Notes: generated from the sequence alone by a model not told the origin. Shown: positions 1-6,778, counted from the first letter of the stretch. The stretch: 7,951 nucleotides of DNA from Alcaligenaceae bacterium (GCA_947380655.1 CANCRX010000122.1:1-7951), one strand, 5' to 3'. Made by a program: numbers and translations.

Positions 1-211
1 CTTCTGGTGCATCCAGCGCCCAGAGCCCGAGCTCTTTGCATTTTGCATTGAGTGAGGCTTCTTCGTCTTTAGTCAGCGCGAGATGCTGACCTTTTATTTC
101 ACGCTCGAGCACTCCCTGCTCCAGCGGCATGAGTTCCTGATCGACAAACTTCGCCACCAGATCAACAATCATGCGTGACTCTTCGTCCATTCCATCTATC
201 GCGTTTTGCAT
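1..211 (-). CDS. Acyl-CoA dehydrogenase, N-terminal fragment (runs off left edge)
   Basis: Only the first 70 codons are inside the window; the gene continues past base 1. The translation starts MQNAIDGMDEESRMIVDLVA and reaches KELGLWALDAPE. The helical stretch LVAKFVDQELMPLE followed by LGLWALDAPE is characteristic of the N-terminal alpha-helical domain of FAD-dependent acyl-CoA dehydrogenases, which oxidise acyl-CoA to 2-enoyl-CoA in the cytoplasm and pass electrons to ETF. The catalytic Glu and FAD site lie outside the window, so the substrate cannot be inferred. The ATG at 211 is the first in frame; a GTG at 217 is an alternative. No good Shine-Dalgarno is visible (AAGG lies rather far upstream). 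The start is 36 bp after the stop of the enoyl-CoA hydratase-like gene on the same strand, so the two are probably co-transcribed and may act in consecutive steps of one acyl-CoA pathway. The family call is fairly secure despite the short fragment. Confidence 0.8.
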   Translation of the reverse strand, partial: MQNAIDGMDEESRMIVDLVAKFVDQELMPLEQGVLEREIKGQHLALTKDEEASLNAKCKELGLWALDAPE

Positions 212-247
212 GTCCACAATCTTTTCTGCCTTATGAATCTGATTTGA

Positions 248-1036
248 TTAACTACCCTTGAATACTGCGGGACGCTTGTCACGGAAAGCGGTGACAGCCT
301 CTTTATGATCATCGGTCGAGTACATCGCCGCCATGTGCGAGGAGGCCATCTCCAGATGTGTGCGCAAATCCATTGAGGCACTCTGACGCGCTGCGCGTTT
401 CATCATGCGGACAGCCAGCTGTGGTTGGGCACTGATCTGCGCTGCCATTTCATAGGCACTGCCCATCAATTGATCATCCTCGACGACTTTGTTCACAATC
501 CCCAATCGTTCCGCCTCATCGGCCTCGACCCAGCGCGCGGTCCAGAACAACTCCAGAGCCTTTGGCAGGCCCACAAGCCGAGGCAAATACCAGGTGCCAC
601 CGTCACCTGCGAACAAACCTACTTTGACATAGGTTTCCGCGAACTTCGCGCTACGTGCGGCAATCCGGATATCTCCCATCAGCGCCATATCCATGCCTGC
701 ACCGGTTGCTACACCGTTGACTGCGACAATCACGGGCTTATCCATTTGCTCAAGCGTCAAAGGGATACGGTGCACTTGCTCCGCGAGAAACAGCTTGCGA
801 CTGTAAGCGCTGTCTTCGGTACGGTTTTTCATATTGCCCACATCACCGCCCGAACAAAAGCCCTTACCCGTCCCAGTCAGGATCACCACATTGACATCAT
901 CGCGAGCCTGGGATTCCTCCAGTGCACTGGCCCAGGCCTTGAGCATTTCGCTTGTAAAAGCGTTGTATTTCTCCGGGCGATTCAGTCGTATGGTCGCGAT
1001 TTTGTCGTGCACCTCATAGACCAGCTGATCAGTCAT
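248..1036 (-). CDS. Enoyl-CoA hydratase/isomerase family (crotonase-fold) protein
   Basis: 262 residues, the normal length for a single-domain crotonase. The first oxyanion-hole segment is GFCSGGD (residues 59-65) and the second is NGVATGAGMDMAL (107-119). The region around 141-156 reads LFAGDGGTWYLPRLVG, the conserved GG-T-x-x-LPR block. Crotonases bind CoA thioesters and stabilise the enolate; classic members hydrate 2-enoyl-CoA. Aligned by eye to rat mitochondrial hydratase, the first catalytic Glu (Glu144) falls on Asp116 and the second (Glu164) on Tyr136. Asp145 sits in the GDGG loop, near where PaaG and dienoyl-CoA isomerases carry a catalytic Asp. The enzyme may therefore be an isomerase or another crotonase activity; the exact reaction is unknown. 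The ATG is preceded by GGAG (on the minus strand, 1042-1045) at 5 nt spacing. It lies 99 bp downstream of a Bug receptor gene and 36 bp upstream of an acyl-CoA dehydrogenase, which suggests catabolism of an imported acid. Confidence 0.93.
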   Translation of the reverse strand: MTDQLVYEVHDKIATIRLNRPEKYNAFTSEMLKAWASALEESQARDDVNVVILTGTGKGFCSGGDVGNMKNRTEDSAYSRKLFLAEQVHRIPLTLEQMDKPVIVAVNGVATGAGMDMALMGDIRIAARSAKFAETYVKVGLFAGDGGTWYLPRLVGLPKALELFWTARWVEADEAERLGIVNKVVEDDQLMGSAYEMAAQISAQPQLAVRMMKRAARQSASMDLRTHLEMASSHMAAMYSTDDHKEAVTAFRDKRPAVFKGS

Positions 1037-1135
1037 TATTTCTCCGTGTCTAATTTTTTATGTCATCAATGCACTGCATCGGGATTCGCCTATTCTAGCG
1101 AATGGCGGCAAAAGAATTACTTGATCCCCGTAAGC

Positions 1136-2125
1136 TTACTCAGCGTGCCGGATGCCCCGTGATTTAGCGAGTGTGACCCACATATCTAATTCCCGATCGA
1201 CGTAGGCGGCAAACTCCTTTACCGTCATGTCCGAGGGAGAGGATGCTTCTTTGGCGAAGACTTCACGCATTTTCGGCGTAGCAGATACCTCGCGGATCGC
1301 TTTATTTAAGGCCTCAGCCAGACTGGCAGGCATATTTGCAGGCGCATAGACGCCAAACCAGACATCGACCTCATAACCTGACAATTCTTGTGCAACCGTC
1401 GGCAAATCCGGAAAAAATGACGAAGGCGTTGCTGAAGTCGCCGCAATTGCTCGAATTTGCTTGCCTTTGAGCGCCCCCCCAATCGAAGCTGGCGCCGTAA
1501 TCATGGCCTCAATCCGGCCACCGATCATATCGGTCAGCACCCCTGTGATGCCTTTGTAGGGGACATGGTTCATATTGATACCAGCCATCGAGTTAAATAA
1601 CTCGGCCGCCATCTGCCCGATCGAACCGATCCCTGCCGAACCATAATTAATTTGCTGAGTCTTAGCCGCTGCGATCAGCTCCCTGACATTTTGATAAGGG
1701 GTCTCGTTGCCTACCACCAGCAACATCGCACCTTGAGCCACCATTGCAACGGGCGTGAAAGATTTACGCGGATCAAAGGGAAGTTTTTCCTCTACCGCTG
1801 CACGCGTGACAAAGGAATTGGAACTGAACAAAAGCGTCGCGCCATCTGGCTTTGCACGGGCCACTTCAGCCGAGCCAATAATGCCACCCGCGCCAGGTTT
1901 GTTTTCAACAATAACGGTAATACCAAGTTTGCTGGAGAGTTGCTCACTAAGCGCTCGGGCAAAGACATCATTACTCGCACCCGGCGTGAAAGGGACGATC
2001 ATGCGAATGACTGAGGGTAGCGTCGCGGTCTGACTCAAACCAACTAAGGGCAGCCAGCATACCGAGATCACAACACTGAGCAGCAGACTGAATCTGATGC
2101 GGCCTAAAAAACCAGTTGCTTGCAT
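1136..2125 (-). CDS. Bug-family (TctC) tripartite tricarboxylate transporter substrate-binding protein
   Basis: 329 residues, typical for the family. It has an N-terminal signal peptide: basic residues near positions 9-11, then a hydrophobic core at about 12-30. Cleavage is probably around residues 30-35, and no lipobox is seen around Cys23, so the mature protein should be a soluble periplasmic receptor. Family hallmarks are MIVPFTPGASNDV (42-54), VENKPGAGGIIG (73-84), KPDGATLL (92-99), HVPYKG (187-192) and the late YAPAN segment (260-264). Bug proteins capture small carboxylates or related solutes for TctAB-type transporters, or act in sensing. The usual PGG in the first ligand loop is PGA-SND here, a small change in the pocket. 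The start has GGGGA (minus strand, 2130-2134) 4 nt upstream. It is the first gene of the leftward cluster with the crotonase and acyl-CoA dehydrogenase, and is divergent from the second Bug gene. No TctA/TctB is in the window, so it is an orphan here. The ligand is unknown. Confidence 0.93.
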   Translation of the reverse strand: MQATGFLGRIRFSLLLSVVISVCWLPLVGLSQTATLPSVIRMIVPFTPGASNDVFARALSEQLSSKLGITVIVENKPGAGGIIGSAEVARAKPDGATLLFSSNSFVTRAAVEEKLPFDPRKSFTPVAMVAQGAMLLVVGNETPYQNVRELIAAAKTQQINYGSAGIGSIGQMAAELFNSMAGINMNHVPYKGITGVLTDMIGGRIEAMITAPASIGGALKGKQIRAIAATSATPSSFFPDLPTVAQELSGYEVDVWFGVYAPANMPASLAEALNKAIREVSATPKMREVFAKEASSPSDMTVKEFAAYVDRELDMWVTLAKSRGIRHAE

Positions 2126-2248
2126 GGCGTCCCCATTTTATGTTTTTTTCATTTTGACATATTCTTAAAGGATCCTAGTGCACAAGCTAGATACAATCGA
2201 AGAAATAACAATTTAATAACTATAAATATAAGCGTTACGGAGACTCAC
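2126..2248. promoter_or_regulatory. Divergent intergenic region between two Bug-family genes
   Basis: This AT-rich 123-bp spacer must hold the start signals of both divergent genes. For the rightward gene there is a good -10-like TACAAT at 2192-2197 without a convincing -35 at 16-18 bp. A perfect TTGACA lies at 2154-2159 but has no good -10 at 16-18 bp. A second -10-like TATAAA is at 2221-2226. The palindrome GTGCAC (2178-2183) lies between two CTAG tetramers (2175-2178 and 2187-2190) and could be part of an operator. No convincing leftward promoter was found. The promoter function is inferred from position; exact sites are uncertain. Confidence 0.4.
2239..2243 (+). promoter_or_regulatory. 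Shine-Dalgarno fixing the start of the second Bug gene
   Basis: GGAGA sits 5 nt before the ATG at 2249. The reading frame is open back to an ATG at 2120, but that start would put 43 hydrophilic residues before the signal peptide and would overlap the start of the divergent gene. The site therefore supports 2249. Confidence 0.8.
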
Positions 2249-3232
2249 ATGCGCATAGCGATTCGATCAGCAATGGGTGCCGGCCTCATCAGCCTGTGTA
2301 CGTTTTTATCAGCTACTGCTCTGGCACAAAATGCCTATCCCTCTCGGCCTATCACCATCATCGTACCTTTCGCACCTGGCGGCAACCTTGATGTCACGAC
2401 ACGAATCGTTAGTGCTGAGCTGTCGAAAATTTTAGGACAGCCTATTGCCGTAGAAAATAAGGCGGGCGCAGGTGGCGCCATCGGCCACCAGGCCTTAGCG
2501 CGCGCCAATCCAGATGGTTATACGCTTCTGACGACTGCGAACGGTAGTTTTACCGTGACACCCCGACTACAAAAAGGTAAACGTCCCTTTGAGGTCAAGG
2601 AATTTGCACCGATTGGGATGATTGGCATCACACCCCAAGTATTGGAAGTCCGTGGCACAGAAAAATTTAAAAACTTCGAAGGATTTTTAGCTTACGCCAA
2701 GGCCAATCCTGGCAAGGTCACGGTTGGACACTCTGGTAACGGCACGACCAATCACATATCACTCTTGCAACTCGAAGAGGCTGCGGGCATCAAGCTCAAT
2801 ATTGTTCCCTACAAAGGTTCGGGCCCTGCCTTATCCGATCTGCTGGGCGGACAGATTGACGCGGTTGTTGATCAACTGCCCAGCTCGATGAGCTATTTAA
2901 AGAGTGGCAAGCTGTCCCCTCTTGCTGTGACGACCGCTAAACGAGCACCTGACTTACCCGATGTCAAAACCTTTTCTGAGTTTGGGCTGAAAAATTTTGA
3001 TGTCTCAACCGCGTCCGGACTATTAGCACCTGCCAACACACCTGCAGCGGTGATTGAGCAATTAAATAAAGCGCTGAATCAAGCCCTGGGAAATAAAGAC
3101 GTTGCAGATCGCCTGATTGGTTTGGGATCAGTACCGACCCCGATGTCGAGCAAACAGTTCAGTGAATTTTTAATGAGTGAAGATGCAAAAGCCGAGATGC
3201 TGGAAAAGCGTGGCGTTCTTTCTGTTGACTAA
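2249..3232 (+). CDS. Bug-family (TctC) tripartite tricarboxylate transporter substrate-binding protein
   Basis: 327 residues starting MRIAIRSAMGAGLISL. The signal peptide has a basic n-region, a hydrophobic core at about 9-22 and the motif ATALA|Q, giving likely cleavage after Ala26. The mature protein begins with PSRPITIIVPFAPGGNLDV (31-49), the canonical first ligand loop. It is followed by GQPIAVENKAGAGGAIG (63-79), NPDGYTLL (87-94), IVPYKGSGPAL (185-195) and LLAPANTP (258-265). Bug proteins are two-lobed periplasmic receptors for small organic acids and similar solutes. This copy keeps the consensus loops better than the other two in the window and is not close enough to them to suggest recent duplication. 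It is the only long plus-strand gene before the small gene at about 6948, so it is probably transcribed alone from the divergent spacer. It converges on the nucleotidase gene across 66 bp. The membrane partner and ligand are unknown. Confidence 0.94.
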   Translation: MRIAIRSAMGAGLISLCTFLSATALAQNAYPSRPITIIVPFAPGGNLDVTTRIVSAELSKILGQPIAVENKAGAGGAIGHQALARANPDGYTLLTTANGSFTVTPRLQKGKRPFEVKEFAPIGMIGITPQVLEVRGTEKFKNFEGFLAYAKANPGKVTVGHSGNGTTNHISLLQLEEAAGIKLNIVPYKGSGPALSDLLGGQIDAVVDQLPSSMSYLKSGKLSPLAVTTAKRAPDLPDVKTFSEFGLKNFDVSTASGLLAPANTPAAVIEQLNKALNQALGNKDVADRLIGLGSVPTPMSSKQFSEFLMSEDAKAEMLEKRGVLSVD

Positions 3233-3298
3233 TGATTCAGGTCATCAGGCTATACAAATCTCAATATCAATCTAATATTAATTCAATCAAGGTCTACT

Positions 3299-5203
3299 TC
3301 ACGGCGTACAAGTAGAAAGTAATTTCCCTTTTTCCGTGATGACCTTTTGATGCGAATAATCTTCACATTTAATTCTGCGCAGCAAGCCATCGCTTGAGCC
3401 TCGTGACTTAACCGTACTCACGTACTCAATCAGAGTCTGATCGGCGAACGCACCCCGAGCAGTCACACAGGTTGCAGAATCATTCTGCAAACAGACCTCA
3501 CGAAATGCCAAATAATTTTCAAACCCTTGCGACAGGTAGATCGTCGTGACCAGTGAGTATGTTTTTTCAGGGTCAAGCGGCTGCCATACTTTTGTTGCCT
3601 GGTCTCGCACCTCTAGATGGCTGAAGCGTTGTCCTGTTGGTTGTGTGAGATCAAGTTCCCAACGTAAACCACTTGCATAAGGATGTGAACCCTGACCGTT
3701 TTTCAAGTCACGCCAGTTCGCGACGCCTTGTTCCAGAGCCTCACGGATCCGGTTACCGCTCAAATGCAATAGATAGAGTTCATTCGGGTAAGGTGAAACA
3801 CGATATATCGCCTCACGCGTCACCGGCCGATCATGTAGACCATCGGTTTCAAGCGAACTGCGCACACTACCTGCAATATCAAAACCAATATCTGCTGGTT
3901 GCTCCGGGTTAGATAACCTATAACTCTCAGTAACAATTTGCAAAATATCACTACCGCCTGAGCGTTCACTCACCGTGTCACAGATCTTTCCGCCAAAATT
4001 GACTGAGCCAGGAACTCTGATCAAACAAAGAGACTCCGTCGCAGCCAACTTACCAAGCACCTGAGTCGTTAATTCCTTATACTTTTGTGAAAATGGCGCC
4101 ATCACCACATCAAAATCCGCATCATTTTCTACGACGCTCAACTCAGGCTTGTCAATCAAACTTGCTGAAAACGCGTTGCGTTCAGTATCGCTCAGAGCTC
4201 TCCATTCACCATCTTGGCCTCTGCGCTCAAGTTTCGGTCCAATCACCAGCGAAGCCTGCCCTAAACAAGACTCGACCTCTCCTTGTTCATCAAATACGAC
4301 GTTCATCAGACCAAATACCTTGTTGTATTCCCAGGCATGACCGATACAAACTTTCCTTCCCCATTTGTTATTCACAATGGTTGGATATGGGCCTTCTGCT
4401 GAGTGAATGCCTAATTTAGAAAAATCACCCAACAAGGTGTGGGAGTCTCCTCCAATAATGACATCAACATTATTAAGCGAATTAGCCAGTATCAGATCCA
4501 TACCATAGCCAATATGCGATAACACAACGATGTGTGCAACGCCTTGAGACTGCAACAGATCAATCGCTCGCTGCGCAGCCGGGATCTCATCCTCAAACTG
4601 AGTTGTTGGGAGTGGCAGTGAGGAATGTTCAGTTTTATTTTTCGAAGAAATACCAACGATTCCTACTTTTACCCCCCCTATTTCACGAACCACGAAGGGT
4701 TGCAGATAAGGCTTGCCATTGAGTGGGTTCAATGGCGTTGCTTTGGCAGGATGAATATTCGCTGACAAGACAGCGGTCTGGCAATCAGGGGCCGCTCGCA
4801 GTGCATCTAGGAATTTCTTTAAACCCGCATCCCCAGCATCAAACTCATGATTACCTATAACAAACGCATCAAAACAGATGCTATTCATCGCCTTCGCGTC
4901 ACTTTCACCATGAAAAAAAGTGAAATAAGGTGTTCCAACTAACGCATCGCCTGCGTGTAATTTGAGCAAATTCGGCAAGCGCTGCTGCGCTTGTTTAAAT
5001 AATGAAACTTGTCTTGAAAAACCGCCTAATTCAACAAGCGTGGGGACAGAAGCAAGTTCGATTTGGGCATCGACAGGCGAGATATTGGAATGATGGTCAT
5101 TCATATGCGCGATGTTGAGCTCAAATGAATAGGCGCTGGACGATACGCCCAACAATTCAACGAGTAAATAAGCGCTTAAAAATAATTGTTTCAGTGAAAA
5201 CAT
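3299..5203 (-). CDS. Secreted bifunctional-type metallophosphatase/5'-nucleotidase (UshA/NadN family)
   Basis: 634 residues from the ATG at 5203. The frame is open to a TTG at 5230 overlapping the preceding stop, but the ATG puts the signal peptide (hydrophobic about 5-23) directly at the N-terminus. The N-terminal metallophosphatase domain shows all di-metal motifs: NDHH (35-38), GD (85-86), GNHEFD (117-122, with the catalytic His-Asp pair His119/Asp122), LSH (228-230) and GGDSH (251-255). The C-terminal nucleotide-binding domain includes DIAGSVRSSL (442-451), where the usual NGGGIR is altered but Arg448 is kept, and VSPYPNELYLLHLSG (469-483). The family hydrolyses nucleoside 5'-monophosphates, UDP-sugars, cyclic nucleotides or NAD in the periplasm. 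The FTFFHGESDA segment (94-103) recalls NAD nucleotidases (NadN), but this is not decisive. Ten cysteines, including pairs near the C-terminus (571/579 and 613/632), fit disulfides in an exported protein. It begins 19 nt after the Bug stop and has a weak Shine-Dalgarno, so translation may be coupled. Confidence 0.9.
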   Translation of the reverse strand: MFSLKQLFLSAYLLVELLGVSSSAYSFELNIAHMNDHHSNISPVDAQIELASVPTLVELGGFSRQVSLFKQAQQRLPNLLKLHAGDALVGTPYFTFFHGESDAKAMNSICFDAFVIGNHEFDAGDAGLKKFLDALRAAPDCQTAVLSANIHPAKATPLNPLNGKPYLQPFVVREIGGVKVGIVGISSKNKTEHSSLPLPTTQFEDEIPAAQRAIDLLQSQGVAHIVVLSHIGYGMDLILANSLNNVDVIIGGDSHTLLGDFSKLGIHSAEGPYPTIVNNKWGRKVCIGHAWEYNKVFGLMNVVFDEQGEVESCLGQASLVIGPKLERRGQDGEWRALSDTERNAFSASLIDKPELSVVENDADFDVVMAPFSQKYKELTTQVLGKLAATESLCLIRVPGSVNFGGKICDTVSERSGGSDILQIVTESYRLSNPEQPADIGFDIAGSVRSSLETDGLHDRPVTREAIYRVSPYPNELYLLHLSGNRIREALEQGVANWRDLKNGQGSHPYASGLRWELDLTQPTGQRFSHLEVRDQATKVWQPLDPEKTYSLVTTIYLSQGFENYLAFREVCLQNDSATCVTARGAFADQTLIEYVSTVKSRGSSDGLLRRIKCEDYSHQKVITEKGKLLSTCTP

Positions 5204-5222
5204 ATCATTGAATACCAAGAAT

Positions 5223-6200
5223 TTAATCAATTTCTATTTTGATCGTCTTGCTTAAATCAGTGACCCGACGAACTTCCTGCTGAATATAACGGGTAAATTG
5301 GGCAGGAGTGTTGCCAACGACCACGGCCGCCTGATCCTCAAATGTTTTGCGCACTTCTGGATCTGCCAGAACTTTAGAGACTTCATCATAAAGCTTATCG
5401 ATAATCTCCCTGGGCGTACCTGCCGGGGCAAATAAACCATTCCAGGATGCGAGCTCAAGATCCTGAATGCCAGCCTGAGCCATCGTTGGTATGTTTGGTA
5501 ATTGGGGTAAAGGTTGCGCGGACGTCACCGCTAGTGCGCGAACTTTTCCAGAATGCACATAAGGAATTGCAGACAGAGCTGTCATGAAAAATATATCAAC
5601 CTGACCACCCAGAAGATCATTGAGTGCAAGGCCAGCGCCGCGATACGGGACATGCAGCAAATAAAGCTGTGCGCGGGATTGAAATAGCTCTGCAGAGATA
5701 TGTGGCACGCTGGCACTGCCCGTCGAGGCATAGCTCAATTTTCCAGGCTGGTTCTTTGCCTGCACGATCAATTCCGATAGTGAGGCAACCTGTAAGCTCG
5801 GCCCAATAACAAGAACCGCCGGTGACATCATAATTTCAGTAATTGCAGCAAAACTCTTCTCTGCATCAAACTTTACATCTTTAAATAAGACACTACTCGA
5901 GATCAATTGCGAGGCTGCAACCAACAGTGTGTAACCATCGGGCGCACTGGTCGCAACAATTTCTGAAGCACGATTAGAGCTTGCGCCTGGTTTGTTGTCG
6001 ACAATAAAGGGCTGCCCAAGGGCGGACTGTAATTTAGAAGCGATCAACCGCGCTGTCAGATCGGTGGGGCCACCAGCCTGATATCCGACGACTATCCGCA
6101 CGGGTTTGTTTGGATAGTATGCGGCAGCATCTTGAGCCGATGCAGACAGCCCTGCGAGCGAAAAAGCCAGCATCAGCAGCCAAAGGATTTTCTCTCTCAT
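5223..6200 (-). CDS. Bug-family (TctC) tripartite tricarboxylate transporter substrate-binding protein
   Basis: 325 residues with a clear signal peptide: MREK n-region, hydrophobic 5-18, and SASA|Q giving likely cleavage after Ala22. The mature part starts YYPNKPVRIVVGYQAGGPTD (28-47), followed by GQPFIVDNKPGASSNRASE (62-80), APDGYTLL (86-93), HVPYRGAGLAL (183-193) and LFAPAGTP (256-263), all family hallmarks. The second ligand loop reads GASSNRAS where most Bug proteins have GAGGxIG, so this is a distinct subfamily, perhaps with a different ligand. The start at 6200 is the only one possible: an in-frame TAA lies a few codons upstream. The Shine-Dalgarno is poor. The gene lies 85 bp after the NTF2-like gene and 19 bp before the nucleotidase on the same strand, so a three-gene periplasmic operon is likely. 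Possibly the receptor captures a nucleotidase product, but that is speculation. No membrane transporter genes are nearby. Confidence 0.93.
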   Translation of the reverse strand: MREKILWLLMLAFSLAGLSASAQDAAAYYPNKPVRIVVGYQAGGPTDLTARLIASKLQSALGQPFIVDNKPGASSNRASEIVATSAPDGYTLLVAASQLISSSVLFKDVKFDAEKSFAAITEIMMSPAVLVIGPSLQVASLSELIVQAKNQPGKLSYASTGSASVPHISAELFQSRAQLYLLHVPYRGAGLALNDLLGGQVDIFFMTALSAIPYVHSGKVRALAVTSAQPLPQLPNIPTMAQAGIQDLELASWNGLFAPAGTPREIIDKLYDEVSKVLADPEVRKTFEDQAAVVVGNTPAQFTRYIQQEVRRVTDLSKTIKIEID

Positions 6201-6216
6201 TGAGCGATCGTTTTAT

Positions 6217-6260
6217 ATCGGTGCCGATCACGCAGCAGCGCATCACTCCAACGTGATCGG
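6217..6260. promoter_or_regulatory. Inverted-repeat element upstream of the third Bug gene
   Basis: CCGATCACG (6224-6232) and CGTGATCGG (6252-6260) form a perfect 9-bp inverted repeat with a 19-nt spacer. The left arm also takes part in a local palindrome ATCGGTGCCGAT (6217-6228). No T-run follows on either strand, so it does not look like an intrinsic terminator. It could be an operator or a leader-RNA structure within the 85-bp gap between the NTF2-like and Bug genes. The function is inferred from position only. Confidence 0.45.
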
Positions 6261-6285
6261 TATTGGAAAACAATCAATCAAAAAT

Positions 6286-6723
6286 TTACAGCTTATATGC
6301 CTGACGTGCGATCAACTTCCACTCGCCTGCAACAAAACGCCAGACGTAAATAACGTCGATCTCCACATGGACAATCGTGCCCTTTGCACCCGGATCCGTA
6401 TCTGCTGAAACGTGATTTCTTACAACGGCGGTATCGCCTTGCATGTGAATCGTTTGTTTAGAAATGTCGATGGTTTTAAACACTGAACGTTTTTGTACCA
6501 ACGCATCGATAAATTGCGCTTTATTTTCAAGGCGACCGTTTGAGTGGCCGTAGGTCAGATCTGCAATAGCGATCTTGTCTAACTGCTGAGGATCAGCTGA
6601 TTTGATTGCCGTATTTAAAGCGTCCATGGCTTTGGCGACACCCGCCTCTGTTTGCTGCGCGGCGGCACTGGCACCTATGCTTAAAAGCAAAGCCAAACCA
6701 AAAAGTTTAATTATGCGAATCAT
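6286..6723 (-). CDS. Secreted NTF2/SnoaL-like protein (DUF4440-type), function unknown
   Basis: 145 residues. MIRIIK followed by a hydrophobic segment (about 7-18) and GASAAA|Q gives a signal peptide cleaved near Ala22, so the product should be periplasmic. The remaining ~123 residues fit one small alpha+beta NTF2-like domain: an N-terminal helix with DALNTAIKSADPQQLDKI (34-51), the block IADLTYGHSNGRLENKAQFI (53-72) typical of DUF4440/SnoaL-like proteins, QGDTAVVRNHV (95-105) and a C-terminal strand VWRFVAGEWKLIARQAY (127-143). Such domains form a conical pocket and can be enzymes, ligand binders or structural proteins; no catalytic set is recognised. The start is well supported by GGAG 7 nt upstream on the minus strand. 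It seems to be the first gene of a leftward unit with a Bug receptor and a nucleotidase, all exported. The family call is good; the role is unknown. Confidence 0.85.
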   Translation of the reverse strand: MIRIIKLFGLALLLSIGASAAAQQTEAGVAKAMDALNTAIKSADPQQLDKIAIADLTYGHSNGRLENKAQFIDALVQKRSVFKTIDISKQTIHMQGDTAVVRNHVSADTDPGAKGTIVHVEIDVIYVWRFVAGEWKLIARQAYKL

Positions 6724-6748
6724 TTATGTCTCCAGATGTTTTTTTGTG

Positions 6749-6778
6749 GATGATCCTGACTATAAGACCCTGATCATC
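6749..6778. promoter_or_regulatory. Inverted repeat spanning a candidate promoter of the NTF2-like gene
   Basis: GATGATC (6749-6755) and GATCATC (6772-6778) are perfect inverted 7-mers separated by 16 bp. Their centre coincides with a minus-strand -10-like TATAGT (plus 6759-6764), about 35 nt upstream of the NTF2-like start. No good -35 was found; TTAGGC at 19 bp spacing is poor. This fits an operator overlying a regulated promoter, but it is an inference. Confidence 0.4.

Noticed and set aside
1084..1103. ATTCGC/GCGAAT inverted repeat between the first Bug gene and the crotonase
   Set aside because: Only 6 bp with an 8-nt loop and no T-run; too weak to call a terminator or operator.
425..1162. 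Plus-strand 245-codon open frame opposite the crotonase gene
   Set aside because: It is antisense to a clear crotonase with all family motifs, has no recognisable domain and a cysteine/histidine-rich composition typical of a shadow frame.
1652..2033. Two plus-strand open frames (92 and 120 codons) opposite the first Bug gene
   Set aside because: They overlap each other and lie entirely within a well-supported gene on the other strand; the translations resemble no family.
2120..2248. N-terminal extension of the second Bug protein to the ATG at 2120
   Set aside because: It would overlap the divergent gene's start and bury the signal peptide; a good ribosome site supports 2249.
3263..3279. AATAT/ATATT hairpin in the convergent gap after the second Bug gene
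   Set aside because: A 5-bp AT-only stem is not stable enough for a terminator, and chance occurrence is likely in AT-rich DNA.
6034..6273. 79-codon minus-strand frame overlapping the start of the third Bug gene
   Set aside because: It overlaps the receptor's signal-peptide region in another frame and shows no recognisable domain.
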